DNA from: an uncultured Bacteroidales bacterium
Lineage (GTDB): Bacteria > Bacteroidota > Bacteroidia > Bacteroidales > F082
Length of the DNA: 64,000 nt
NCBI GenBank assembly: GCA_947303395.1
Contig: CAMYYD010000001.1
Coordinates: 220,456 to 284,455, forward strand
Reading direction: 5' to 3'
In this document: one piece after another, positions 1-9,500 of the stretch
How the letters are laid out: each line of letters begins with the position of its first letter
How positions within the stretch are numbered: position 1 is the stretch's first letter
The notes under the pieces: model-generated
Told to the model about the DNA's origin: nothing
Seen by the model: only the letters and a program-made list of their open reading frames with translations
Database searches by the model: none
Made by a program: the position numbers and the translations under genes

Positions 1-935
1 ACGAAGAAAAACAGGCAGAAGAAATATCCGCCAGCCATCTGGTTGAACAGCATTGGCAGGGTGACGAAAGCCAGCGAGTCGCCTGCCTCCGGTGTGATGC
101 CGAACGAGAACGCTGCCGGGAAAATCACTATGCCTGCCAGTATTGCGATGATGGTGTCGCAGATACAGACCGAAAACGCTGTGGAGGTGAGGTTGTCGTT
201 CTTTGCTATGTATGAGCCGTAGGTTATCAAAATGCCCATGCCGATGCTCAGCGAGAAGAATGCCTGTCCGAGTGCGTTGACCACTACAGTGCCGTTGATT
301 TTCGAAAAATCGGGCTTGAGGAAGAACTTGACACCTTCGGCGGCACCTGGCAATGTCAGCGCTTTGATGCCAAGGATTATCAGGATTCCGAGCAAAATAG
401 GCATAAGTATCTTCGAATATTTCTCGATGCCTTTTGTCACGCCTTTGATGATGATGAAGGCGGTAAGGAAGACGAATACGGCTTCGCAGATGATGGGCTG
501 CCATGTCTCTTCTTTCAGGCTGTCGAAACCAAATTGTACTGTAGCCAGATCCTTGCCGTGGTAATAGTTGGTGATTGCTTTCCACACTGCGTCGATGGTC
601 CAGCCTGCCACTGTGCAGTAGAAGGCGAGGATGAGGAATGAGCATATCACTCCCAGATACCCTAATCTCGCCCAGCCTTTATGGCCTGGTGCGAGAGATT
701 TGAACGCGCCCACTGGGTTCTTGCCCGAGCGTCGTCCGATGACGAACTCTGTGACCATCAGAGGCAGTCCCATGAAGAGCACTATGGCGAGATATACGAT
801 GAAGAACGCACCTCCGCCGTTAGCACCCGCCTCGCATGGGAAACGGTAAATGTTGCCGAGACCGATTGCTGAGCCTGCCGCAGCAGCGATAATCCCGAAT
901 TTTGAACCGAAACTTTCTTTATTCTTTTTCTCCAT
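1..935 (-). CDS. Sodium-dependent (neurotransmitter:sodium symporter family) transporter, C-terminus truncated by window edge
   Basis: Minus-strand reading from ATG at 935: MEKKNKESFGSKFGIIAAAAGSAIGLGNIYRFPCEAGANGGGAFFIVYLAIVLFMGLPLMVTEFVIGRRS..., the typical NSS GSAIGLGNIWRFP-type motif. Plus-strand ORFs here are antisense artefacts. Confidence 0.9.
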   Translation of the reverse strand, partial: MEKKNKESFGSKFGIIAAAAGSAIGLGNIYRFPCEAGANGGGAFFIVYLAIVLFMGLPLMVTEFVIGRRSGKNPVGAFKSLAPGHKGWARLGYLGVICSFLILAFYCTVAGWTIDAVWKAITNYYHGKDLATVQFGFDSLKEETWQPIICEAVFVFLTAFIIIKGVTKGIEKYSKILMPILLGILIILGIKALTLPGAAEGVKFFLKPDFSKINGTVVVNALGQAFFSLSIGMGILITYGSYIAKNDNLTSTAFSVCICDTIIAILAGIVIFPAAFSFGITPEAGDSLAFVTLPMLFNQMAGGYFFCLFFF

Positions 936-1578
936 AAGCCAAATCTCCTGCATCGCCTAAACCCGGTACGATATATGCCTTAGCTGTCAGCTCGGCATCG
1001 ATATTTCCAACCCACAGCGTGGCATCGTATTTAGAGAGTTTTTTCTTCACATAATCGACGCCTTCCGCACTTGCGATGACTGCCACGAGATGTAGTTTCG
1101 ACGGTTTCATCTCGTCATGAAGGAGACCGTCGAGGCACTGCACCAGTGATGAACCGGTGGCGAGCATAGGGTCGACGAGCATCAGCACACGGCCGTCGAT
1201 GTTGGCGGCTGAATAATACTCGATACGAATCTCAAAATCTTCGTTTTTGTCGTATTTTCTGTACGCCGCGATAAAGGCGTTGTCGGCCTTGTCGAAAACG
1301 TTCAAAAAGCCTTGATGCAATGGCAATCCCGCACGCATGATGGTCGCCAAAACCGGCTGGTCGACAATGATGTTCATCTCTTTCTCGCCAAGCGGTGTGG
1401 TGACGCTAACGGTTTCATAATCAAGAGTTTTACTGATTTCGTATGCTATCAACTCACCGATGCGCTCGAGGTTTCTGCGAAAACGCATTCTGTCGCCTTG
1501 TACTTCAACGTTTCTCAACTCCGCGATGTAGTTGTTGATAATGGTGTTTTTTGCACCGACTTCTATAACTTTTACCAT
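919..1578 (-). CDS. upp: Uracil phosphoribosyltransferase
   Basis: PRPP-binding loop LMLVDPMLATGSSL and C-terminal YIVPGLGDAGDLAYG typical of Upp. Confidence 0.92.
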   Translation of the reverse strand: MVKVIEVGAKNTIINNYIAELRNVEVQGDRMRFRRNLERIGELIAYEISKTLDYETVSVTTPLGEKEMNIIVDQPVLATIMRAGLPLHQGFLNVFDKADNAFIAAYRKYDKNEDFEIRIEYYSAANIDGRVLMLVDPMLATGSSLVQCLDGLLHDEMKPSKLHLVAVIASAEGVDYVKKKLSKYDATLWVGNIDAELTAKAYIVPGLGDAGDLAYGEKE

Positions 1579-1584
1579 GGTTTG

Positions 1585-2532
1585 TTAAATTTTATTTCGT
1601 TTTAAAAATTTCAATGCAAATTTATAAATTTTATTGAGTCGGTTGAACTTCAATTCCTGATAATATTTTGTCTCTCCTCCAAAGCCCTTGTAAAATCTGG
1701 CTAATCCTTCGTTGTCAGAACCTTCGAAATCGAGGGCGTAATCGGTTCCTGCGTACTTTTCGATGACGTGATTGAGCAAAAATGCCAGTCCGTGATTCTC
1801 TTTGTTCGACTCATCGGAACCGGAAAATAAAAACACGATTTTTTTGTGGCTTGTCATGAAAAATGCTCCTGCAACTAAATGATTATCAGAAGTTTGTGCT
1901 CCTAAAACAAAGCATTGGTTGTGATTTTTTGCTGCTTCGACCAAGCTCAACAACCGATTATATTCGTTGTCGCCCCAATGCTTAATATCTTTGCCTCTGT
2001 TTTTTCTGAAAAGCTCAATAATTGCTGATGGTTCTGCGTTTTCAACGATTGTCAGACCGTCCTTTTTAGCTTTTGCGAGATTGCGCTTGGTGTTGGAGTG
2101 GTAGTTGGCAGCAATAACTGAATAATCTTGATTTAGTGAGAGCTCAATGTTGCGATGATTGCTTATTGCGCACCCTTTAATGACCTTAGAGTCTCTTGAG
2201 ACCCTAAGGGCAGCGCATTTGATCTCCGCAAACTTGAATTTCCCTGGAATAGCTTCTAAAAACTGCTCAATTTTCTCTTCTGAAACTTCATTTTTCCCAA
2301 AAACTCCAAATTTTTGAGTGAAAAACGGCTGAAACAGATAATTTATGCCGAATTTTTTGTTGCCAGTCAATGGCATTACAGTCTCATAATCGTCTTCGAC
2401 CAGGGCTTCCCAATTCGGGTGAACCACGTCGAGATACCATGACCAGACATAGACAAGTCCGTCGGAACTTTGTGCGATACAATCATCCCAACATTGCTTA
2501 TCTATCTGATTATGAGTTAAATAGCGTATCAT
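1585..2532 (-). CDS. GNAT/FemAB-like acyltransferase
   Basis: MIRYLTHNQIDKQCWDDCI...YHSNTKRNLAKAKKDGL...LDFEGSDNEGLARFYKGFGG; FemAB/acetyltransferase-like. Start set at 2532, overlapping the upstream stop. Confidence 0.7.
   Translation of the reverse strand: MIRYLTHNQIDKQCWDDCIAQSSDGLVYVWSWYLDVVHPNWEALVEDDYETVMPLTGNKKFGINYLFQPFFTQKFGVFGKNEVSEEKIEQFLEAIPGKFKFAEIKCAALRVSRDSKVIKGCAISNHRNIELSLNQDYSVIAANYHSNTKRNLAKAKKDGLTIVENAEPSAIIELFRKNRGKDIKHWGDNEYNRLLSLVEAAKNHNQCFVLGAQTSDNHLVAGAFFMTSHKKIVFLFSGSDESNKENHGLAFLLNHVIEKYAGTDYALDFEGSDNEGLARFYKGFGGETKYYQELKFNRLNKIYKFALKFLKRNKI
2184..2209. repeat. Palindrome inside the FemAB/GNAT-like gene (CCTTAGAGTCTCTTGAGACCCTAAGG)
   Basis: 11 of 13 pairs match; encodes LRVSRDSKV on the minus strand. 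Confidence 0.65.
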
Positions 2533-3845
2533 GACTTGTCGAGGGCATAGTCGAGGATTCTTCTGTATAGAGCCTTCCAACCTGTCCAGCGTTTCTCGTC
2601 GCTGAGCGTCTCGTTATGCCACAGAAGGATGAAAGTTCCGTTCACGTTTTTCACTTCTTGAATGAGTTTTACGGCTTTTTCATACGATTCTTCGATGTTC
2701 AACTCGAGATAATCGCGCATGGTGCCGTCCATTACTGCGAACGGGTGGATATTGAGATTTGTGATGTTGTCGTGTTCAAGGTCGTAGAAACGGAAGGTGT
2801 CGGCGATGCCTGCACGGAAACCTGCTAGCGAGGCATAACCCATTGTGTAGTCGTCAGTTATATCCAAATCGATAAGGATCTGATAGCTGAGCGGCATGCG
2901 AAGTCGCAGGAAATGTTGGCGGCTCGTGGTGATTTCGCGGTTCAGCACTTTCGACAGCTTGCCAAGCTCCGTCTTGACTTTTTCCTTGTTCAGATACGAA
3001 TTAAACGACGGATGGATACCCACTTTTGCGTAATCGCCGAGGCGTTTTATCAAGTTCTGGAAATTTGTGTTCCTGAGAGAAATATTTTTGTCGTTGATGT
3101 CGTATTCTCCGCAAAGGATGAAATATAAAGGTTTGAGTTTCAGCTCTTTCTGCAGCTGAATCTGATAGTCGAAAGTGTCGAATGGGTCTTGCTCTTTGCC
3201 TAAAATAACGTTCCATCTTTTCTTAAACTCTTGAAAATCAAGGTTTAAAAGGTCGCGAGCTGACGATGCCAAGGTTCTGAATATACCTTTGTTTTTATAT
3301 GACCAGGCAGCATCGACATCGTAGGTCGGAATGAAAGAGAACGACTTCTTTTTCAGCTGTAAATCCGGGTAAATTGCCTTTAAAACATTTCCCAGTTCAA
3401 TGGCCCAAATGTTTACCAATGGCTTCTCTAACATATTCATTTTGAATAAGATAGAGTCTTTTGCCTGGAAGCGGTTGTACTTGTCGTTGATGTGCGGCAG
3501 ATACTCCTCGTAGCGTGTCACAAGGTAAAAAGAGGCGGCGAAGATGTCGAAAGGAAAAACTGACTTCTCGTTGTAAACTGGGAAGAACGCTTTAACATCT
3601 TTATAATCAATGATTTTGAGCTCTTTTTCAGTGATATCGTGCTCAAAAAGCAGGCTTGTGGCTTTCTGGAAAGGCTCGTTCCAAAACTGGTTGTTGCCGT
3701 AATGAAACTTTGGCCCGTTGAACGACGTAAACGTCTCGTTGTCGGTTGTAAATTTAAATGAAATACCAAGTAAGTCTTTGATAATCAAGTCAAAGATATA
3801 ATGCAGACGGTTGGTCGTTTTCGGTACTAAAATGAGCATATCCAT
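2529..3845 (-). CDS. Polysaccharide deacetylase family protein
   Basis: SFIPTYDVDAAWSYKNKGIFRTL..., KVGIHPSFNS, RQHFLRLRMPLSY, FILLWHNETLSD; Bacteroidetes polysaccharide-deacetylase-like protein. Start chosen at MDMLILVPK from promoter geometry. Confidence 0.75.
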   Translation of the reverse strand: MDMLILVPKTTNRLHYIFDLIIKDLLGISFKFTTDNETFTSFNGPKFHYGNNQFWNEPFQKATSLLFEHDITEKELKIIDYKDVKAFFPVYNEKSVFPFDIFAASFYLVTRYEEYLPHINDKYNRFQAKDSILFKMNMLEKPLVNIWAIELGNVLKAIYPDLQLKKKSFSFIPTYDVDAAWSYKNKGIFRTLASSARDLLNLDFQEFKKRWNVILGKEQDPFDTFDYQIQLQKELKLKPLYFILCGEYDINDKNISLRNTNFQNLIKRLGDYAKVGIHPSFNSYLNKEKVKTELGKLSKVLNREITTSRQHFLRLRMPLSYQILIDLDITDDYTMGYASLAGFRAGIADTFRFYDLEHDNITNLNIHPFAVMDGTMRDYLELNIEESYEKAVKLIQEVKNVNGTFILLWHNETLSDEKRWTGWKALYRRILDYALDKS

Positions 3846-3849
3846 ATTG

Positions 3850-3857
3850 CAAAGATA
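3850..3857 (-). promoter_or_regulatory. -7 element TATCTTTG, 4 nt before ATG 3845
   Basis: Minus strand TATCTTTG-CAAT-ATGGATATG. Confidence 0.6.
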
Positions 3858-3878
3858 CAATTTTTCTAAAAAAACAAG

Positions 3879-6104
3879 CTAAATTTCAATTTTTTCTTTC
3901 AGACGTATGTCGTCAGACGAAGCGCCGACCATGATTGTGAACTCGCCTGGCTCGAGATTTTCCGTTGGGATTGTGAATGTAAAATGTTTAGTCTCACCCT
4001 TTAGGATGAAGATACGTTTAAATCCTTTGAGCAGTTTCTCGGCTGGGGTGATGGAGGCATATTCGTCGCGAATGTAGAGTTGAACGACCTCATCGCCGTG
4101 ATAATCGCCAATGTTTTTGACATCGACGGAGACTTCTATTGTATCATTTAATTTATTGACAATCAGATTACTATATTCGAATTTTGTATAGCTCAAACCA
4201 TGGCCGAAGCAGAACAGAGGTGTGCTCTCGCATTCGACGTAGTCGTGAGGTTTCGGTTGTGAATAATAAATTGGAATTTGACCTGTGTTGCGAGGTTGCG
4301 ATATCGGCAAACGTCCGGCAGGGTTGTAGTTTCCGAAGATTATGTCAGCGATGGCATTGCCGCCTTGTTCGCCAGGGTAGAAGGCGGTGAGAAGTGCGTT
4401 GGCGACCTCATTGGCGGTGTTTTTAAGCAGCGGGCGACCTTCTATGTAAACAATAATCAATGGTTTATGCAGCTTTGCGATTTCTTTTATCAAATCTTCC
4501 TGCAATCCTGATAGTTCGAGTGAGACTCGGTCGTAGCCTTCGCCGCAGTCCATGTCGGAGATGTGGTCGTTGACGACAGCGGCGCCTGTCGATTCGTACG
4601 ATGTCTTGAAGTCGCGGGCGCTTGAACCTCCGACCACCAAAATGGTGACATCAGCTGATTTCGCCTCATTAACAGCCTCTTTGAAATCAGCATCTGTTGT
4701 GTCACGCACAGAGCATCCTTTGGCGTAAAAGAAGTTGGTTCCATCTTTGGCCCGGTTAATGATGCCATCAAAAACGGTAACGATGTGGTTGGGATTCTGT
4801 GGTGCGGTGTAATCACCCAGTTGGTTGTACATATTGTCGGCATTCGGTCCGATAATGGCAATTGAAACGATATCATGTGACAATGGCAGGATGCCGTCAT
4901 TTTTCAATAAAACGATTGATTTTTGCGCCGTTTGCAACGTCTGTTGAGACGCACTGCCGTGCGTCTTTACAACGTCGTTGTCAGGAACGTCAATATACGG
5001 ATTATCAAACAACCCGATTTCATATTTGAACCGTAAAACCCTGCGAACGGCATCATCGACGTTTTCGATTGGCACTAAACCTTGTTCGACGGCAGTTTTC
5101 AGATATGTGCCGTAATTTGATGCACCGAGGTCGATATCAACGCCCGCGTTGATGGCCTGTGCTGTCGCCTCCAGCTGGCTCGCTGCTGTCCTGTGTGTGC
5201 TATGCAACGCCCAGATGCTTCCGAGGTCGGAGAACACCACGCCTTTGAATCCCCATTGTTTGCGTAGAACATCTTTCAAAAGCCAACTGTTTGATGTACA
5301 AGGTACTCCGTCGATGGAATTGTATGATGTCATGATGCTTTTTGCACCGTTTTTTACTGCGATTTCAAAGTTTGAGAGGTAATCCGACATCAGATAATTC
5401 GGTCCCGTCTGTGCGGCGGCGCCGTTATGTCCGCCTTCCGGGATGCCGTACGCCGCAAAATGTTTCACCGTCGCTCCGACGTGCTCCTGCATTCCGCGTA
5501 TCATGGCACTGCCTAATGTTCCCGAAAGATACGGGTCCTCGCCGAAAGTCTCTTCCACTCTCGACCAGCGCGGATCTCTTGCAATGTCGAGCACCGGACC
5601 GTATCCGAACTGAGCGCCTCGGCCTGCGGCCTCGGCCCCTATCGCGTCACCTACTTTATACAATAACTCCTCGTCCCAAGTCGCAGCCATTCCAAGTCCC
5701 GTCGGATACACTGAGGCACCAACAGCCATCAGGCCATGCGGACACTCTTCGGCAAAATAAATTGGAATGCCAAGACGAGTGTTTTCAACAGCATAACGCT
5801 GCATCTCATTGTAAATCAATGCTGACTCACGAGCGTCAGGACCAGTCTCAAGGGTTTTCTGCGACCACGGGTCGGCACGCAATACAGCCCAGAATCCGCC
5901 GACAGGCAAGGTGTCGATGAGTGCTTTGTACGATTCATTGTCGTAAAGATTGAATCCAATCGGACAACACAACTGGCCGATCTTCTCGTCTAACGTCATC
6001 TGACTCAATAAGTTATCGACTTTTTTGTCGATATCATCTTTCTGTGGCGCTGTGCACGAAATCAGCAATGACAGCAATAATATGATGTAAATCTTCGTTT
6101 TCAT
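3879..6104 (-). CDS. Glycoside hydrolase family 3 beta-glucosidase-type lipoprotein
   Basis: Lipobox LLISCTAP; GH3 motifs ATVKHFAAYG, GFKGVVFSDLGSI, SIVLLKNDGILPL; C-terminal Fn3-like domain. Confidence 0.9.
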   Translation of the reverse strand: MKTKIYIILLLSLLISCTAPQKDDIDKKVDNLLSQMTLDEKIGQLCCPIGFNLYDNESYKALIDTLPVGGFWAVLRADPWSQKTLETGPDARESALIYNEMQRYAVENTRLGIPIYFAEECPHGLMAVGASVYPTGLGMAATWDEELLYKVGDAIGAEAAGRGAQFGYGPVLDIARDPRWSRVEETFGEDPYLSGTLGSAMIRGMQEHVGATVKHFAAYGIPEGGHNGAAAQTGPNYLMSDYLSNFEIAVKNGAKSIMTSYNSIDGVPCTSNSWLLKDVLRKQWGFKGVVFSDLGSIWALHSTHRTAASQLEATAQAINAGVDIDLGASNYGTYLKTAVEQGLVPIENVDDAVRRVLRFKYEIGLFDNPYIDVPDNDVVKTHGSASQQTLQTAQKSIVLLKNDGILPLSHDIVSIAIIGPNADNMYNQLGDYTAPQNPNHIVTVFDGIINRAKDGTNFFYAKGCSVRDTTDADFKEAVNEAKSADVTILVVGGSSARDFKTSYESTGAAVVNDHISDMDCGEGYDRVSLELSGLQEDLIKEIAKLHKPLIIVYIEGRPLLKNTANEVANALLTAFYPGEQGGNAIADIIFGNYNPAGRLPISQPRNTGQIPIYYSQPKPHDYVECESTPLFCFGHGLSYTKFEYSNLIVNKLNDTIEVSVDVKNIGDYHGDEVVQLYIRDEYASITPAEKLLKGFKRIFILKGETKHFTFTIPTENLEPGEFTIMVGASSDDIRLKEKIEI
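4942..4971. repeat. Palindrome inside the GH3 gene (TGTTGAGACGCACTGCCGTGCGTCTTTACA)
   Basis: AGACGCAC-TGCC-GTGCGTCT stem with outer TGT/ACA pairs; encodes VKTHGSASQQ. Confidence 0.7.
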
Positions 6105-6108
6105 ACTA

Positions 6109-6116
6109 CAAAATTA
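6109..6116 (-). promoter_or_regulatory. -7 element TAATTTTG, 4 nt before the GH3 ATG
   Basis: Minus strand TAATTTTG-TAGT-ATGAAAACG. Confidence 0.6.
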
Positions 6117-6179
6117 CAAAGAAATCCATTTCGATGTGAAATTTTTGCAAAAAAAAGCACCTATTTGTAAAAAAAATTG

Positions 6180-6187
6180 TACTTTTG
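6180..6187 (+). promoter_or_regulatory. -7 element TACTTTTG upstream of the 6292 small ORF / C25 peptidase unit
   Basis: TAnnTTTG match in a long AT-rich intergenic region. Confidence 0.45.
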
Positions 6188-6291
6188 CATTCTTTTATTA
6201 AACGTAATCAAAGTAACTGAAAACATAACTGATATAATTGATCTTTAAAGAATTAGGTAAGTATGAGTAAAATTTTAAATTAAAAATTAAG

Positions 6292-6510
6292 ATGATCTTT
6301 GAGACTAAATTCAATGTTGGAGATGATTTTTGGGTTATGACAAATAATAAACCCACGAAGTTTACTCTTGATGCAGTTTATATCAGTATTAAGAGCAAAG
6401 GCATACATATTTCATACGAAGCAAAGCATAGGAGTTATGATCGTGATGCTTTTACGTTTAATTCGTATGATTGTTATGCTTCCAAAGAAGAATTGATAAA
6501 ATCATTATAG
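6292..6510 (+). CDS. Small hypothetical protein (72 aa)
   Basis: Uninterrupted 72-codon ORF downstream of a TAnnTTTG box and 22 bp upstream of the next CDS; no homology recognised. Confidence 0.5.
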   Translation: MIFETKFNVGDDFWVMTNNKPTKFTLDAVYISIKSKGIHISYEAKHRSYDRDAFTFNSYDCYASKEELIKSL

Positions 6511-6532
6511 ATTAACCATTAAAATTTATAAA

Positions 6533-9500
6533 ATGAAAAAAATTACGTTTTTTGTGCTTCTGTCGATAATGAGCATGATTACTTTCGCTCAGACAGTTGA
6601 AATGACTTATCACTTTGATAATCCGAAAGTTACAGAGCTTCGTGGTTATCAGCAAATCAACTTTGCCGGCTGTTTGCAGACCGCTGTCGCCGGAAATCCG
6701 TCACTTCCATATCAGATGGTGAGTTTGGTCCTGCCACAAGGTGCCGAAGCTGAATCAATCGAGGTTGAACTCTCTGATTTTCAAGAGATTGAAGACTCGA
6801 TGAGTCTTTTCCCATATCAGCCGTCAAGAACGATGAGCGATAAGGGACAAAAAGAATTGGTGATAAACGATGTCGTGTATGCTTCAAAGAGTGTGTATCC
6901 AGCTGAAAATCACGGAGTTGTGACAACTCAATACAAGAACGGATACGGCTTCGCTTTCGCTTCATTCACTCCAGTGCAGTATATCCCTTCAGAAGGTAAG
7001 GTGATGTATGCTAAAACAGCGAATGTGCGAGTAAACACTAAGGCTTCGAAATACGACCATAGCAATATGCTTTGGGATACACAGGAAATCAAAAATACTG
7101 TGAAACGTCTCGCTCAGAATCCTGAGATGGTAGAAAATTACCAGACAAAAGGTCGCGAGGTGACAAACTACGATGTTTTGATCATCACAGGCTCGGAGTT
7201 TGTTAGCGGATATGCCGAATATTGTGAGTACTACAACAGCATCGGTATGCGTAACCAAATCGTTACCACAGATGAAATCTACACCACGATGTCGGGTATC
7301 GACAATCAGGATAAGATTCGTAACTACATCATTCAAGAATATCAGAACAATGGTATCGTTATGGTCGTTCTGGGTGGCGATGTCAATATCGTGCCTTACC
7401 GCGGCTTCTTCTGCCAGGTTCAGTCAAGCAGTCTTTATGAAAGCAACGACATCCCGGCCGACCTTTATTATTCTGGTCTCGACGGTACTTGGAATGATAA
7501 TAATGACGGTCATTGGGGCGAGCCTGGTGAGGACGACCTCATGCCTGAAATCGGTGTCAGCCGTATGTCATTCAAGACAGCAACTGAGCTTCAAAATATG
7601 ATTCACAAAACCTTGTCATATCAGCAAAATCCAGTTATGGGCGAGTTCCACAAGGTGATTTTGGCAGGCGAGCATCTTTATGATAACCCGAATACAAACG
7701 GCTCTGATTATCTCGAACTTCTCATTGGAACACATGACGACAATGGTTATACAACTGTCGGATATCCAACGACTTACGACTTTACTAAGCTCTATGAGGA
7801 ACTTGGCACTTGGAGTGGCTCGGCATTGAAGCAGGCTATCAACGCAGGTACAAGCTATGTGCACCACGACGGACACGCTAACTCGGGCTACGTTGCTGGT
7901 TGGTATGGCGTTTCGAACAGCGATTTCTCAGGTGCTAACGGTGTTGACCACAACTACACATTCTTCCATTCACAAGGCTGTGACTGCGGCGCTTTTGATG
8001 AAAACTGCATCCTTGAAAAGATGGTGACAATTGAGAACTTTGCTGTAGCCGTCATTGGAAACTCACGTTACGGATGGTTTAACGAAGGTCAGACCGAAGG
8101 TCCTGGCGCTCACCTCGAAAGAGAGATGACCGATGCACAGTGGGGCGACCGCATCGGATGGCTCAGCGTGGCTCATGCTGATGGCAAATGCATGACAGCT
8201 CCATGGGTTACAGCTCCTGGTCAGTTTGAAGAAGGCGCATTGCGTTGGAACTTCTACGACATGAACGTCCTTGGTGACGGCGTTGTCAACGTGTGGCTCG
8301 ACGAGCCTATGACAGCTGTCGTCGATGCTCCTGCACAAGTGGTGATCGGAACTCAGTCGATTGACGTGAACGTGACCGACGAAAACGGCAACGGCTTGAT
8401 GCACTACCGCTGTCTTGTTTACATGGATGGCGAAGTCATTGCAATGGGCTTCACCGATGAGAATGGTGTGGCTGAAATTGAATTCGAAGGTGGCTTGCAG
8501 AGTGTTGGCACTATGATCATGAAGGTGTCAGGTGTCAACTCATATCCTCAGGATGTCGAGATGATGGCAGTGCCAAGCGACACACCATACGTCGTTTACG
8601 AAAGCTACACATTGAATGGCGGCGAACAGATAGAATACAATGGAAACTATAGCTTCAACATGGTTGTGAAAAACGTTGGTAGCGTGAACGCAAACAATGT
8701 GACGGCGACTATTTCTTGCGATAACGAAAATGTTACTATCAGCCAGCCGACAGCGACTGTTGGTAACGTCAATGGCAGTCAGAGCGTTACACTTGAAAAC
8801 GCTTTCGCTTTCACAGTGAGCAATAATGTTCCGAACAACACCAATGTTCGTTTCAACATCACTTGCACCGACGGCACCGACACATGGGAGAGCCATTTCA
8901 ACGCAAGAATCTATGCTCCTGAGTTTGTGTTGGTTAGCGCAGTTCTTGAGACTTCAACTGGCGGCGCTTTGAATCCTGGCGACAGCGGAACTGTTCATTT
9001 CACCTTGGCAAACAACGGCGGAGCAGCAGTGCCATCAGCTGTGTTCAGAATCTACAACTCACACGGCGATATCAGTATCAACACCACAGAGTGGACTTAT
9101 GGTGAAATCGCTGCTGGTCAGGAGTTTACAGCCGACATGGAATTTACGTTGAGCTACAGTGTTGAGGTCGGCACTATGTATCAGCTGTTCTATGCAGCTA
9201 TTTATGGCAATTACAGCACCACTGACTCTTATTACATCTCTGTCGGACAATCGATGGACGGCTTTGAGACTGGCGACTTCAGTGCTTTCAACTGGCACAG
9301 CGCAAGCCCGATTTACGCATGGGAAGTGACAACTCAGAACCCTTACGAAGGTATGTACTGCGCTAAATCATCAGCAATTAATGATGGTGAGACATCAGCA
9401 TTGTACATCACAGTGGAACTCGGCACCGATGGCGAAGTGAGCTTCTATTATAAGGTGTCGTCAGAATCAAACTACGACAAACTTCACTTCAAGATTGACG

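Noticed and set aside
232-872. Plus-strand ORFs of 110, 72 and 63 aa
   Set aside because: The minus strand carries an intact NSS transporter reading frame across the region; these are shadow ORFs.
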